Origin: Zoroaster sp. YZ-2022
Lineage: Eukaryota > Echinodermata > Asteroidea > Forcipulatida > Zoroasteridae
NCBI GenBank assembly: GCA_029582265.1
Contig: CM055817.1
Location: forward strand, 54,277,374-54,341,373
Direction of reading: 5' to 3'
Length of the DNA: 64,000 bases
In this document: piece after piece, positions 20,201-29,874 of the stretch
Layout: each line of letters begins with the position of its first letter
Position numbering within the stretch: the first letter of the stretch is position 1
Notes under the pieces: model-generated
What the model was told of the DNA's origin: nothing
The model's input: only the letters and a program-made list of their open reading frames with translations
The model's database searches: none
Program-made: the position numbers and the translations under genes

Positions 20201-22570
20201 TTCTTGCTGAAGTGAAATCTTTAACCCTAACCCTCCTAGGTATTCTGGCTAGGAACCTTCTTTAACCCTAACTCCCTACAGGTATTCTGGCTAGGAACCT
20301 TCTTTAACCCTAACCCCCTATAGGTATTCTGGCTAGGAACCTTCTTTAACCCTAACTCCCTACAGGTATTCTGGCTAGGAACCTTCTTTAACCCTAACCC
20401 CCTATAGGTATTCTGGCTAGGAACCTTCTTTAACCCTAACCCCCTATAGGTATTCTGGCTAGGAACCTTCTTTAACCCTAACCCCCTATAGGTATTCTGG
20501 CTAGGAACCTTCTTTAACCCTAACCCTCCTAGGTATTCTGGCTAGGAACCTTCTTTAACCCTAACTCCCTACAGGTATTCTGGCTAGGAACCTTCTTTAA
20601 CCCTAACCCCCTATAGGTATTCTGGCTAGGAACCTTCTTTAACCCTAACCCCCTATAGGTATTCTGGCTAGGAACCTTCCTGAACCCTAACCCCCTAGGT
20701 ATTCTGGCTAGGAACCTTCCTGAACCCTAACCCCCTAGGTATTCTGACTAGGAACCTTCCTGAATCCTCCAAAATCCATCAGTGCACTTGTTGGAAACAT
20801 GCCCTTATCTTCAAAATGCACCATGCATTTTCGTTGATCTTTCATATTCAGCACTTATGGCCTGTACTGCAAAATATTTGTGGGTATGTAATTTTGACAA
20901 GCAAATCTTGAATTTTGTGAAGTATTTTGGAGACAACATCGGTAATGTTGACAAAACTGCTTCTACGAGTATGCTTAGTCTATACATCAAACAGATATAC
21001 AGATATACATCAAACAAGCTGCATGCCACCAACAGTCAGGATAAGGTACAGGATTAATCACCTTATTCAGTGTGGATAACATTGAGCCGCTCAGCTCCGG
21101 CGACGCCGTCAGCGCCATCAGTCGCCTCTTGAGATCGCCGATCATCTCGTGCTTGGTGTCATCGTCAAGGCGACCGGCCAGACTGCCCATGACGGAGAGG
21201 ATGCGCTGCAGGGTGGTGAGCGGGATGGGAGAATCGGCGCACTTGTGGCGGTCCCAGGCTTGGGTGATGACCGAGGGGTCAAAGGTCGGGCAGCAGGGCG
21301 CGACCTCGGCTAGCAGGAGCCAAGCAGCCTGTGTGTTGAATCAAACATGCAGATAAAAAAACTGGCAAGCAGAAAATATAGCTTAGCACATTGATCTGCT
21401 CAGCAAAATTTAGCTCGTAACCAGCAGAAGCAATATACATTGCATAACAGTTTGGCTTGGTAACCGATTTTTTTTTGCTAAGCGTAACTTTGCTTCTGAG
21501 CAACTTTGCAGCTCTATGAAAACGTCCCTTGAGGACAAGTTTGGAAGTTTGAAAGAAAGTTTTGCAGGTAATCAATAAACCCTACATAGAGGGAGGATGG
21601 CCAAAGTCATGGTACCAGCCAAGCCTTTGAGAAGCATGGCCAGGCCCAGGCTACCTGGCCTCCTAATCTGTCTTTTGTGAGTCCTAATCCTGTAACAATA
21701 CAGTGTGGAGTGCCATGGTCGAGCGGTTTAGCGCATCGGATTTGTGTTCTGATGGCTGAGTCGTCAGAATGTAGGTTCGAATCCCAACCGCGACGCTTGT
21801 GTCCTTGAGCAAGACACTTTACCATAATTGCTTCTCTCCACCCAGGGGTAAATGGGTACCTGTGAGGGCAGAGTTGGTTGTTGTGTTTGATTAGCCCTAT
21901 ATGCGCTGTAATGGCAGCAATTGAGCTGTATACTCCCCAGGGAGCTGAGATGGTTTCAGGAATGATTTATGCGCAGGGGTAATCATATAATATAATGCGC
22001 CTTGAGCACCAGTTTGGTGGATACATGCGCTACATAAGTCCACATTATTATTATTATTATTATTAGTACCTGCCAATCAACATAACCTGGGCTTCTGGAG
22101 GGCCTAGCCCAGACAAGTAGAGCTCATTATAATGGCTGCAGTTGTGAATAAAGACAGCTGAGGTGTCAGTCAAGTCTGTGTTAACAATAAGAGCTATTTG
22201 AGATCTATTCATTAGTAAAATGTCTTTTGTGCTCACATAGGGGATTATATAGGCCCATAGGCCTGGCAAAGCCTGGCCCGGGCCAGGCTTCTTAAAGGTT
22301 TGGCTGTACCATGACTTTGGCCCTCCTCTCTAAAGCAAAACTTACTTCTTGAAACAAACATTTTGCTATTTGTACCTACCTAATTCCACAGAAAAGCTTT
22401 AGTGGGAAATTTTTGCTAAGAGACGGATAAACTGGTAAGTAAAATGTAGAGAATGGAAATGTATACCTGGTCATTTTCGTGGTTGATGTGAGATGTCACC
22501 GCTCGGACAAGACTTTTTGATAGAACCTTCTGTTTGGACCATAACATACAAGCCTTCCTGAAGATATCGT
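11166..22570 (-). CDS. NCAPD3: Condensin-2 complex subunit D3 gene, 3' half (eleven exons)
   Basis: Condensin II is an SMC2/SMC4 ATPase complex that compacts chromosomes from prophase; D3 is its HEAT-repeat, chromatin-binding subunit. Exons in coding order are 22467-22570, 21062-21328, 19444-19598, 18648-18737, 17795-17962, 15826-15910, about 14889-15054, 14143-14345, about 12480-12673, about 11880-12027 and 11166-11247. Most junctions agree in phase. Peptides match the vertebrate protein in order, including FSLKG..NKR..IYRFMLQHMTDEHRF, NMIENIVPIVIALKH (Cnd1 domain) and RAISTP near the C terminus. Missing are everything before about residue 540 of the vertebrate protein and about 300 central residues between the exons at 21.1 and 19.6 kb. 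Apparent one-base frame slips occur near 12550 and 11980. It may be a partial or broken locus, or the assembly may be wrong. Confidence 0.8.
11283..11662. mobile_element. MITE family A, copy 2 (longer form)
   Basis: Same ends as 8517-8780 but with a longer middle that is also present in the copy at 21589. It lies in the last NCAPD3 intron. Confidence 0.8.
11880..12027 (-). CDS. NCAPD3: NCAPD3-like exon
   Basis: CGTCTCAG acceptor, then MKSRAISTP as in the D3 C terminus. The D3-like continuation TIGNITFHA is in a different frame from about 11975 on, again suggesting a single-base slip. The donor is unclear. Confidence 0.55.
12050..12380. repeat. Dispersed repeat with two 59-bp units
   Basis: Same flanks as the 7341-8066 array (TGTTTAATTTTGGAGGATTT on the right) but with only about two units. 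It lies in an NCAPD3 intron. Confidence 0.85.
12388..12452 (+). pseudogene. tRNA-like fragment
   Basis: Has a D-arm-like TTAGTTGGTAAAGC and a B box GGTTCAAATCCC, but no proper acceptor stem. Probably the tRNA-derived head of a SINE. Confidence 0.4.
12480..12673 (-). CDS. NCAPD3: NCAPD3-like exon, frame slips inside
   Basis: An ATTATTAG acceptor in phase gives RPISLAAQAIVNSARRAIAS, matching the D3 tail. The frame then hits a stop near 12555, while another frame stays open to a good donor (AACAAG|GTGAGG) near 12475. A one-base indel, real or from the assembly, would explain both. Confidence 0.6.
12690..13560. other. Intronic DNA, no gene recognised
   Basis: Contains poly-G tracts (about 13110-13160) and a sequence CTACTACACCGTGTAGT-like that occurs twice (about 12760 and 13505), possibly the inverted ends of another small element. 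Confidence 0.4.
13573..13829. mobile_element. TTAA-flanked MITE, copy 2 (CCAGTTCGC ends)
   Basis: Inverted relative to 6467-6721, flanked by TTAA at 13569-13572 and 13830-13833. The two copies are highly similar across their whole length. Confidence 0.8.
14143..14345 (-). CDS. NCAPD3: NCAPD3-like exon, low-complexity C-terminal region
   Basis: Starts TPVASALLSPRAV after a TTGTAG acceptor and ends ATPVRNN at AACAACAG|GTAACA. It is rich in proline, threonine and alanine, as in the phosphorylated tail of vertebrate D3. The ending phase matches the next exon. Confidence 0.7.
14518..14840. repeat. Palindromic tandem repeat, about 60-bp unit
   Basis: TGCAACAAGGTCGTA alternates with its inverse (ACGACCTTGTTGCA) and GACATGGATTTTG spacers for about four units. 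Intronic. Confidence 0.85.
14889..15054 (-). CDS. NCAPD3: NCAPD3-like exon
   Basis: A CATCAG acceptor restores the codon split by the previous exon and gives DILAADRQLATEIEFDLRRF, then a Q/A/S/P-rich tail. The donor is uncertain: AAAC|GTAAAA at 14889 does not agree in phase with the next exon, so either a small exon is missed or a base is lost. Confidence 0.7.
15161..15421. mobile_element. MITE family A, copy 3
   Basis: Complete short form with AGGGAGGAGGGCC at the left and GGCCCTTGTCCCT at the right, in an NCAPD3 intron. Confidence 0.85.
15521..15806. mobile_element. TTAA-flanked MITE (CCCTCCTACTA ends), copy 2
   Basis: Left TTAA at 15517-15520. The right end is TAGTAGGAG followed by TTAG, a worn TTAA. 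It lies within about 20 bases of the splice donor at 15826. Confidence 0.75.
15826..15910 (-). CDS. NCAPD3: NCAPD3-like exon
   Basis: Acceptor TACACAG, donor AAAG|GTCAGA (phase 1). Encodes LEKMRSPTLRHLMLYLKQLM followed by KDYRKEVK. The intron begins only about 20 bases before a TTAA-type MITE at 15521-15806. Confidence 0.85.
16148..16395. repeat. Inverted repeat with 80-bp arms
   Basis: Arms 16148-16227 and 16317-16395 are near-perfect inverses built on ATGGTTCAGGGAAACCCATG and GGGGACTTCACGGGTTA. The 89-base loop carries a hammerhead-like motif. Intronic. Confidence 0.85.
16281..16313 (+). ncRNA. Hammerhead-like motif in a hairpin loop
   Basis: CTGACGA, then a stem GATTAG/CTAATT with loop AGCAAG, then GAAAC and GTG. 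It is on the plus strand and preceded at about 16000-16060 by Penelope-tail-like sequence. As at 4301-4342, one extra base separates the core from the stem, and the trinucleotide is GTG rather than GTC. Confidence 0.4.
16398..16628. repeat. 17-bp tandem array, about 13 copies
   Basis: Unit GTAGTAAGCAAATTTTT with a T/A alternation, immediately after the inverted repeat at 16148-16395. Confidence 0.95.
16629..17794. other. Intronic region, GC-richer, unassigned
   Basis: Starts TGTTACGAATC, which resembles an LTR end, and contains TATA-like stretches (about 17291 and 17676), but no matching right end was found. It may be an LTR fragment. No splice-bounded D3 exon is seen in it. Confidence 0.3.
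17795..17962 (-). CDS. NCAPD3: NCAPD3-like exon, Cnd1 domain
   Basis: 56 codons between a pyrimidine-rich CCACAG acceptor and an AAT|GTAAGT donor. Encodes EIKLASLRP and later NMIENIVPIVIALKH, the strongest single match to condensin D3. Confidence 0.9.
18113..18510. mobile_element. Foldback element with about 160-bp arms
   Basis: Arms at 18113-18275 and 18340-18510 are inverses (for example ACAACATTACGGAGAATTTT and its mirror), with a loop of about 60 bases. Related direct-repeat sequence occurs at about 18530-18640 and 20020-20130. Intronic. Confidence 0.75.
18648..18737 (-). CDS. NCAPD3: NCAPD3-like exon, 30 codons
   Basis: Phase 0 on both sides (TTTAG acceptor, TGTAAG|GTAC donor). Encodes VLAAIVDGVLPLNEDTNILL and the following DTLDILCCK. 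Confidence 0.85.
19444..19598 (-). CDS. NCAPD3: NCAPD3-like exon
   Basis: Acceptor TTCTAG, donor CAGGAG|GTAAAA. It encodes YNQFSQTDREKQMFSLKG and then NKRRTIYRFMLQHMTDEHRF, a very characteristic D3 stretch. About 300 residues expected between this exon and the previous one are not found. Confidence 0.85.
19690..19950. repeat. Inverted partner of sequence at 20700-20880
   Basis: The block with ATGCATGGTGCATTTTGAAG and the GTTCCTAGCCAGAATACC unit reappears inverted at 20700-20880, enclosing the 42-bp array. The pair could be the two ends of one element or an assembly inversion. Confidence 0.65.
20221..20762. repeat. 42-bp tandem array containing TTAACCCTAACCC
   Basis: About 13 copies of a unit joining TTTAACCCTAACCCCCTA to GGTATTCTGGCTAGGAACC. 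The telomere-like hexamer occurs twice per unit but is not a telomere run. It lies where the missing central NCAPD3 exons would be expected. Confidence 0.9.
21062..21328 (-). CDS. NCAPD3: NCAPD3-like exon, HEAT region
   Basis: 89 codons in phase 0 between a CACACAG acceptor and an AATAAG|GTGATT donor. Starts AAWLLLAEVAPCCP and continues with a helical repeat region ending STLNK. It is GC-rich compared with the surrounding introns. Confidence 0.8.
21589..22332. mobile_element. MITE family A, copy 4, split by a SINE
   Basis: Long form of the family with both ends present. At about 21704 it is interrupted by a SINE and resumes at 22065 with AGTACCTGCCAATCAACATA. Confidence 0.85.
21705..22064 (+). 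mobile_element. tRNA-derived SINE with (TTA)n tail
   Basis: The head resembles a tRNA with A box TGGTCGAGCGG and B box GGTTCGAATCCC. The body contains GAGCAAGACACTTTACC and GGTAAATGGGTACCTG, and the tail is a (TTA)n run. It interrupts a family A MITE, with AGT at both junctions. Confidence 0.8.
22467..22570 (-). CDS. NCAPD3: NCAPD3-like exon, first visible
   Basis: CATATAG acceptor and CAG|GTATAC donor. It encodes IFRKACMLWSKQKVLSKSLV and a segment ending HINHENDQ; the next exon continues AAWLLL in phase 0, as in vertebrate D3. No upstream exon is found before the transposon at 22790. Confidence 0.75.
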
Positions 22571-22789
22571 CTATATGCAACAGGATTAAAAACAACAACA
22601 TTATTTTGAAAATTCCATTTTTATATTTTTCACATTTAAGCAACAAACTTCGTAAAAAACAGTCAGGAAATTAACATGCAAGCATATCCAACTGACCAAT
22701 TAAAAAAAATAAAAATAAAATAAAAAAAATTAAATTAAAATAAAATAATGGAATAATTAAAATAATTTAAAAAAGTATATATATATATA

Positions 22790-24556
22790 CAGTGCGTATC
22801 AAAAAAAAAGTAATCCGAATTCAGGGGGCTAATATGCCAAGGTTATTTAGTTTGACAATTTACATGTAGTGTACCAAAGAAGAGGAACTCCTCAGCTTTC
22901 CATTGATACCTTTATTGACCCATTGCTGTCACACATGACCGAGTACATTGTTATTGAAAATGACAAATTCAAATCGCATTTTTGCAAGTTTGGGTAATCA
23001 GTGCAAGGCAGGATAATTAGTGAAAGTCAGTATGATAAACCAGATTTTCTTTAGGAATGACTGGACATTATTCAAGAAGAATCTCTTCTAACATTGCCCT
23101 TTTATGCACCCACACCTTCAACATGTCCACCTCCCCTTTCGACACAAAGCTGACAGCGACGGAGCATGTCCTGCACTGCTCGTCTCACCATAGCCGGATT
23201 ATTGCGTAAAGCATCCACTTCATTTCGAATCGGCCCTGCAATTCATCAAGATCACAGGAGGAGTTGCAAACACCTTGTTCTTCAAATGTCCCCAAAGGAA
23301 ATAATCACATGGTGTGAGGTCAGGTGATCTGGTGGCCATTCCACCTCATGGTTGACGGGCGATGACTCGCTCGCCAAAGAGTTCCCTCAGACGATCTCGC
23401 CGACAGCGATATGAGCGTGTGCTGGGGCGCCATCTTGGGCCCACCAGAGTTGTCTGAAGACCCCACCTAACCTGTCGCTCAAAGTGTTCCTGCAGCTGCG
23501 GTAAACGTTATCATTGAGCATCTGCAGATACATGTTACCATTGACATTCCTTTGAAAGAAAACGGTCGATCAGCTGACCACTTCACAAAGTCCTAACCAA
23601 ACGGTCCACTTTTGACGACTCATGTTAACCTCAAATTGAATTCTGGGGTGTCTTGCTGGTGCATATTCAAGAACATTATGCTGCGTATTGACCTTGCCGC
23701 TCATGGAGAAAGCAGCTTCGTCGCCGGCCGATTCTGAGATTCCGCAGAAAAATTGACATCTCTCTCGGTACAGTGGGCTATCAACCATCTGGCAAACGCC
23801 AGCCTTCTAGCAAAATCTCCTGGCGTAAGTTGATGTCGGATGTGAATCCGATATGGATGCTGGTGGAGGTCCAATCTCGTGATTCTGTTGAATGTCGCCA
23901 AAGGCAATCTCAGCCCATTTCGCCTTGGCGCTGGTGTCCCTAGGATGCTCCAAAGTTGCGCCTTACTGCTGCAATGTTCCCTTCTGATCGCCGGTGCGCC
24001 TCCTGCCAGAATTCCCTTGTTGCGGTTGAGGCTAGTGCCATACTCTTGATATTTTCTAACATTCGCCCAGATGGTTTTGGCTGCTGGGGCTCCCGTTCCT
24101 GGGAAACGTTCCTGAAAGCATCAGCGAGTTTGCTGCAAACTGTGAGTTTGGTGAAATGTTGTAATCACGAAAACTCGCTGTTCAGTCGTTAGTTGTACCA
24201 TCTTTCCAACTACCTGTCCCTAAACCCAGGCCCTTCTTAAATACCCAACTTGAAGAAAAGGATGTCGTAACAGACGATTACCGCACCAGCTTAAAAATCT
24301 TACATAATCATCTAGGCAGTCAAGTGATGCGTCCATTTCAGACTGCCTTGAACTGATTACCAAACTTGCAAAATGCGATTTGAATTTGCCATTTTCAATA
24401 ACAATGTACTCGGCCATGTGTGACAGCAATGGATCGATACAGGTATCAATGGAAAGCTGAGGAGTTCCTCTTCTTGGTACACTACATGTAAATTGTCAAA
24501 CTAAATAACCTTGGCATATTAACGCCTGAATTCGGATTACCTTTTTTTGATACGCA

Positions 24557-24559
<3 letters not shown>
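22790..24559 (-). mobile_element. IS630/Tc1-like transposon, 1.77 kb
   Basis: Ends CAGTGCGTATCAAAAAA and the inverse are flanked by TA. Terminal inverted repeats are about 220 bp (22790-23012 and 24340-24559). A broken transposase gene occupies the middle of the minus strand. The related element at 3662-5390 shares the layout. Confidence 0.85.
23100..24205 (-). pseudogene. IS630-type DDE transposase, broken
   Basis: Minus-strand fragments in several frames include TTEQRVFVITTFHQT at the N terminus, then HPYRIHIRHQLTPGDFARR, a GDEAAFSM block (first catalytic Asp), a WAQDGAPAH-like block (second) and a WPPRSPDLTP-like block near the third acidic residue. This order is that of IS630/Tc1-mariner DDE transposases. 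Multiple frameshifts mean no protein of full length can be made. Confidence 0.75.

Positions 24560-24560
<1 letters not shown>

Positions 24561-24612
<52 letters not shown>
24561..24612. repeat. (TA)n microsatellite
   Basis: A pure TA run directly abutting the transposon right end; TA-rich sequence also borders the left end. Confidence 0.95.
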
Positions 24613-24616
<4 letters not shown>

Positions 24617-24689
24617 CAACTTTTAGCTATACAGAGTTTAAATTCATTTAAATTTTCTCTGGGGTCACAAATATAAAATACAGGCCTCC

Positions 24690-25050
24690 CAGTGCCTAAT
24701 TTACCAAATACAGGTTTTTTAAAGCAAAATATAGGTTATTATAGGTTATTTCCCGTGATTATGCAGTGTTAAGTAACAAGTTTTTGTAAATTGCCTACCT
24801 TCTGAGTACTTTTTGCAACAAAGTACATTACCCCATACCCTGTCCGGCAGAAAATCTAAGAGCGGTACAAATGTTACAGTTTGACTACTGTTTTGGCTTC
24901 CCTTTATACTTGAAAATGTGTTGCAGGAGATTAAAAATATAGATTTTTATAGGTTAATATAGGCTTTTTGGGGGGGGAAATAAAGGTTCCCATTTTGAAA
25001 TATAGGTTTTTTTATAGGTTTTATAGGTTTTGCTGGGAGGTCTGAAAATA
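24690..25050. repeat. Dispersed repeat ('ATAGGTTTTTATAGG' family), copy 2
   Basis: Same orientation as 6425-7115 and uninterrupted, with CTCCCAGTGCC at the left and GCTGGGAGG at the right. Confidence 0.8.
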
Positions 25051-25079
25051 GCATGATTAAAAAAGAAATTACCTCAGGT

Positions 25080-25579
25080 NNNNNNNNNNNNNNNNNNNNN
25101 NNNNNNNNNNNNNNNNNNNNNNNNNNNNNNNNNNNNNNNNNNNNNNNNNNNNNNNNNNNNNNNNNNNNNNNNNNNNNNNNNNNNNNNNNNNNNNNNNNNN
25201 NNNNNNNNNNNNNNNNNNNNNNNNNNNNNNNNNNNNNNNNNNNNNNNNNNNNNNNNNNNNNNNNNNNNNNNNNNNNNNNNNNNNNNNNNNNNNNNNNNNN
25301 NNNNNNNNNNNNNNNNNNNNNNNNNNNNNNNNNNNNNNNNNNNNNNNNNNNNNNNNNNNNNNNNNNNNNNNNNNNNNNNNNNNNNNNNNNNNNNNNNNNN
25401 NNNNNNNNNNNNNNNNNNNNNNNNNNNNNNNNNNNNNNNNNNNNNNNNNNNNNNNNNNNNNNNNNNNNNNNNNNNNNNNNNNNNNNNNNNNNNNNNNNNN
25501 NNNNNNNNNNNNNNNNNNNNNNNNNNNNNNNNNNNNNNNNNNNNNNNNNNNNNNNNNNNNNNNNNNNNNNNNNNNNNNN
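25080..25579. other. Assembly gap of 500 N
   Basis: Exactly 500 N. It lies at the boundary of the proximal duplication copy, where the last transporter exon would be expected. Confidence 0.99.
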
Positions 25580-26099
25580 CAGTCAATAAAATGAGTTCAA
25601 TGCAGCATACTAACCGGTCATTTTAGCATTGTTTATGGTTATTCTGAGCGTGCGCACAATTTCGAGAACCATGCAAAAGTAACGGTAAGTATGCCACCAA
25701 CTAGCGTGTTGAAAAGTTTCCCATTGTAATCATTTTCACTGTAGGCCTGATCATAGACTGTTCCCCTATTTTATCCTACATTCTAAAAAGCGTGTTTAGC
25801 AATTAAACATTTGTAACCAGTTTAAACAACTGATCTCTATAGTATAGTTAGTATAGAGATCAGTGGTTTAAACATGTCAAATTCCTAAACACTAGGAAAG
25901 TTGGTATTTAATTTCTGAACGGAACGCATTAATTGCTAAATACAAGTATTTTAATGCGAATATCCCGCGGTGATTGGCCGTTTGAATTCAACGTGGGCGC
26001 GAAAAAAAGTTACAGACGCCATCTTTCATCTTTCATCAGACTATAAATATCACGGAACCCGCTGCTATATAGGATTTTAGCCAGCCAGTCGTCATCGGG

Positions 26100-26240
26100 C
26101 AAGCTCGGTGGTCGAGAGGTTAAGACGTCTAGTAAGCAGTAGGTCGTGGTTTTGAATCCCGCCCGTGGCGCCTGTGAAGTATTTTCCACAGACACTCGGA
26201 AAGCACTGAGTATACAGTGCTATACACACGTCGGTGTAGG
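26100..26240 (+). mobile_element. tRNA-derived SINE head, copy in proximal duplication
   Basis: A box GGTGGTCGAGAGGTTAAG and B box-like GGTTTTGAATCCC, followed by TGAAGTATTTTCCACAGACA. Lacks GCACTA relative to the distal copy. Confidence 0.5.
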
Positions 26241-26499
26241 GCAAAATTAAATCAACTGTTTATCACCCGACGCAAGAATTTCATCAACCTACGCCATTTT
26301 TTAGTTGTCACCAAATCTTTAATACCTAAACATCTAGTGTTTAAATTATAAACATCAAATGTTGCTAAACTTTTTAAGTGCAGTAGGACATGTGTCCAAA
26401 GTGATGGCAAGATAGTGTTTAGCAAAGTGTTTAGAGCCAAAACACAGTTTTTACAGTGTATCGCCACCGCATCAGTATAAAGATACGTCATTGATTGAT

Positions 26500-26790
26500 G
26501 AAAGTTCACGTTCATCACGGTCATTGTCATGATCACGGTCATTTTGTTTATCACGACCACGGTTTTGATCATATTCACGTTCTTGATCACGGTCGCGATT
26601 ACAATTGTCATGATCACGATTGCGGTCATTATCTTGACCACTGTCACGATTACGACCACAGTCACGATAACAATAATGACCACAGTCATGATCATGATCA
26701 CGTTCGTAATCACGGTCACGATCACACCGTCACGATCCTAATCACGGTCGACGATCACACGGTCATGATCATGATCACAATCACGGCCAC
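26500..26790. repeat. Degenerate ATCACG/GGTCATG hexamer tract
   Basis: Imperfect repetition of GATCACGGTCATG-like words. Both strands stay open, giving meaningless His/Asp or Val/Ile frames. Confidence 0.85.
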
Positions 26791-26888
26791 AATTAATCAC
26801 GATTGCGATTGATAATTCCAATAATAAACCAAATTATGGCAAGTTACTACAATCCGGCAATGATGTGGTAGTCAGAAAATAATCTTAC

Positions 26889-29534
26889 CTGGAAAATATA
26901 AAAATAGAAATCTTATTACTCCAGATTTCAATGAAATCCATCCCAAAGCGTTGCCAAATTCCTCAACACTTACAGTGTCCTTGGTAATCACATCGATGAG
27001 AGTAAAGGCGAAGGAGTCGAAAAATCCAAAGATGAACATATTCACAGCATTCGGCCAATAGGTCATCAACCACGGATCAACAAAATAATTTGTGGATATC
27101 ACTGACATCGATATCCCCATCCACATGTAACTGCCGATTACACCAAAGTTTGACACAATGGGGCTGATGCATAGAGTCCCAACTATCTTTCCAATGCCAT
27201 ACAGAACAACAAAGTTGGTGGCGTCAATCAGTGGGAATCCCTTTGAGACGTTGGTACTTGGTACAAAGTACACCAGCCAAGCAGTAAACATCGTTAATAA
27301 TACAACGTAGATGAAAGTGACAAGCCAGTATGGGATAGAGGTGAATAAGTCTAGACCGAAAGTACGAGTGATTGATGCACAGACTGAAGTCAGATACGAA
27401 CATGGACCCTGGCTACGTGTTGAGGCTTCCCTGTCCTGAACGTCCCCTTGGTCCTCATCCACGGTAACAGTCCGATAATCATGTCTACTCGTAGCTTGTG
27501 GCTTTAGTAGAGCTCCGCACACGGCAAGATGCAATGACAATGCGCCATATAGCAGGATTGTTCCTCTCCAGCCGTAGATGTCCAAGAAGAATTGAGTCAA
27601 TGGTGGACAGATGATGAACGACAGTGAACTACCCAGTCCAGCTACGGCAAATGCCGTAGTGATGGATGCTTTGAAGCAGTACACGATCATCTCCTTGGTT
27701 GTAATGATCGTTAAACCTAATGCAGGTCCTGGCAAGATAACATTTGAAAATTAGTCAATCAATCTATCAATCAATTATTCGTTAAATCTATCAATCCATC
27801 CATCAATCAATAATTTGCATGTGCAATTGAGAACCGTGAATTCTCTAATTTCATTTAAATCTGAACTTCGTCAGAGATACAAGAATTTCCGTTATTCATT
27901 TAATTTGACTTGTGCCGATTTACGGAGTTGACAAATTTGGTTGCCATGGAAATTTGGAGCTGGATGGGAATTTCCTCGAATTTCCCCCATTAAGGATTTT
28001 CTCAGGGTTTTCCATCCCTCCATTTACATTCCACATACGTCCATCCCTCTATTTACCCATCCATTCCATCGTACATTCAAAGGTCAACATTGCATAGTCA
28101 GTACAACGCCGCTATAACAAACTTTTGTTCATGCCAAAAGTCTTATTGAACATGTTTAATTTGACGCTATACCAGCATGAACTCACTTGATGTCTCTGTT
28201 TACTATGACGTATTACACGATGGTGAAAGTCCAACGTGGGTTCAGAGTACCGATGATGTTCGTTATAGCGGCGTTTCACTGCTGTTATAGTTACACTTAT
28301 GTATATCCTCACCTGTGAAGAGACAAAGAATAACCGCCATTGCAACCAAACTGGACACGAAGGATACCGCTATCAACGAAAACCCAACAACCAAACCGCT
28401 TACAAAGACAACAGTTCGTATTCCAAACTTCTTACGCAGCGGCGATGCAAACGGAGCTTGGGAGAATAAAACATAAAACATTGATGATAATGCATAAACA
28501 TGCATAGCTAAAGAAAAGTTGCAGAATTACATTTCCCCCCCGATTTTAATGCTCTCTAAATGTGGGTAAATCTGATGATGCATAAAAATTAATAAATTAA
28601 TTACTTTATAACACAAATGCATAGGGCATAATTATGGGCAAGTGTACAGTGACCATTCAAGTCACGCTTCGAGGCTGGGCTGCGTTCCGATTGCGCAAAT
28701 ATATCGCAAACGTTCGCGCGAACGTTTGGGGACGGATGGGTCAAAGTGGAACCGATTATGAGCGCAACGTTCGCACAACCGCAAACACATCAAAACTACA
28801 TTGGCCAACGTTCGCCAACGTTGGCGGCGCACAATTGGTTCCACTCGAAATTGTTTGCAAATGTTGGTAACGTTCGCGCAACGCAACGCACCCCTGGTGA
28901 AAGACGCCCGGTACCGGCCAATCAGTTTCATTGAGATCCAACTTTGACCTTGGTTGCTAACTCGCCCGCAAGCCTCGCAGCAGATCTTCTGCACAACGTA
29001 TCCAATGAAATTCCTTGCATGGTACGGGTAAGTTCTATTTTGCCAAAATTTGAATTCCACCGTACATTTTGAGAAATGTTGATGATTGAACACGTCGCAA
29101 ACTGGAAACAATTTTATGGTTATGTTCGCGTTTTCGCGTAGCTATGCCGTCTTGTTTCGGGTCAAGAATAATCATAGGCCTAACGTCAGAAACAAGTTTC
29201 TGGTTAGGGTCGCGAAAACACGCCCCTGGTACGTAATACAGAGAGTACAAAATAATCGTTATTGTGTGTTTCGTTATGATAGTGCGTACCTGCTAAGTCC
29301 ACGCTGCCGTCCACCACTGCAATCATCCAGCCCACAAGCCACGCATAAGCGTCGAACTCTTCGTAGCAACGGTAGCATCATAGCTAGGCTTTTCATCACA
29401 CCCATCAAAACCAATATTGCTGAAAATGAGGTCAGAACGGCGAACCAGCCGAGGTAGCCGCCATCTTGAATCGCCTCAGATATGGAACCCGTAAGTCTCT
29501 TGTACATACCACGTATCATTTCGATTTGAGGCAT
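26889..29534 (-). pseudogene. SLC16/MCT-like transporter, proximal copy, frameshifted
   Basis: Same exon layout as the distal copy: exon 1 29290-29534, exon 2 28313-28456, exon 3 26889-27728. Exon 1 has the monocarboxylate-transporter signature DGGYLGWFAV, but it is 2 bp shorter than its partner (near 29363), which shifts the frame before the end of the exon. The fourth exon is not seen, because the sequence runs into the 500-N gap. Exons 2 and 3 are intact and very similar to the distal copy. It is either a recent pseudogene or carries an assembly error. Confidence 0.75.
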
Positions 29535-29670
29535 ATCTTTGATTTTTCAAGTAAACTGCTGCATGTTTATAATTCAGTATTCAGTATTCAGTTGACGTTA
29601 TCACCTGTGATGTGTAATAGTTTGTTATCATTTTAGCCCGATTCAAGGGAATTAGGTACTCTGTTACTGA

Positions 29671-29874
29671 TGTAAAAGAGTGAAAACCACTCTTTCAAAG
29701 AGCTATATGGCGGACAAGTCTTTTTGGAGTGGATAAAGAGTAAAATTAGTAGAGTATAAAGAGTGAATTGGTAGCCTTTTACTGTATTTTTCAATCGAAT
29801 CAGAGTGGGTTTCACTCCCAAAAAAGACTTGCCGCCATATAGCTCTTTAAAAGAGTGGTTTTCACTCTTTTACA
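29671..29874. mobile_element. MITE, 204 bp
   Basis: Ends TGTAAAAGAGTGAAAACC and the inverse, continuing through GAGCTATATGGCGG in both arms. The same copy is at 39127-39330, so it predates the duplication. Confidence 0.8.

Noticed and set aside
20221..20762. Interstitial telomere
   Set aside because: The telomere-like hexamer is only two copies per 42-bp unit, diluted by a fixed 27-bp segment.
26252..26812. Long open frames on both strands encoding His/Asp and Val/Ile repeats (also 35692-36252)
   Set aside because: They are read from a degenerate ATCACG repeat; all frames stay open because the repeat lacks stop-forming words.
28634..29111. Overlapping open frames of 78 and 149 codons (also 38089-38566)
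   Set aside because: Located in a transporter intron, built partly on AACGTTCGC palindromes, with no motif; similar in both copies only because the region is duplicated.
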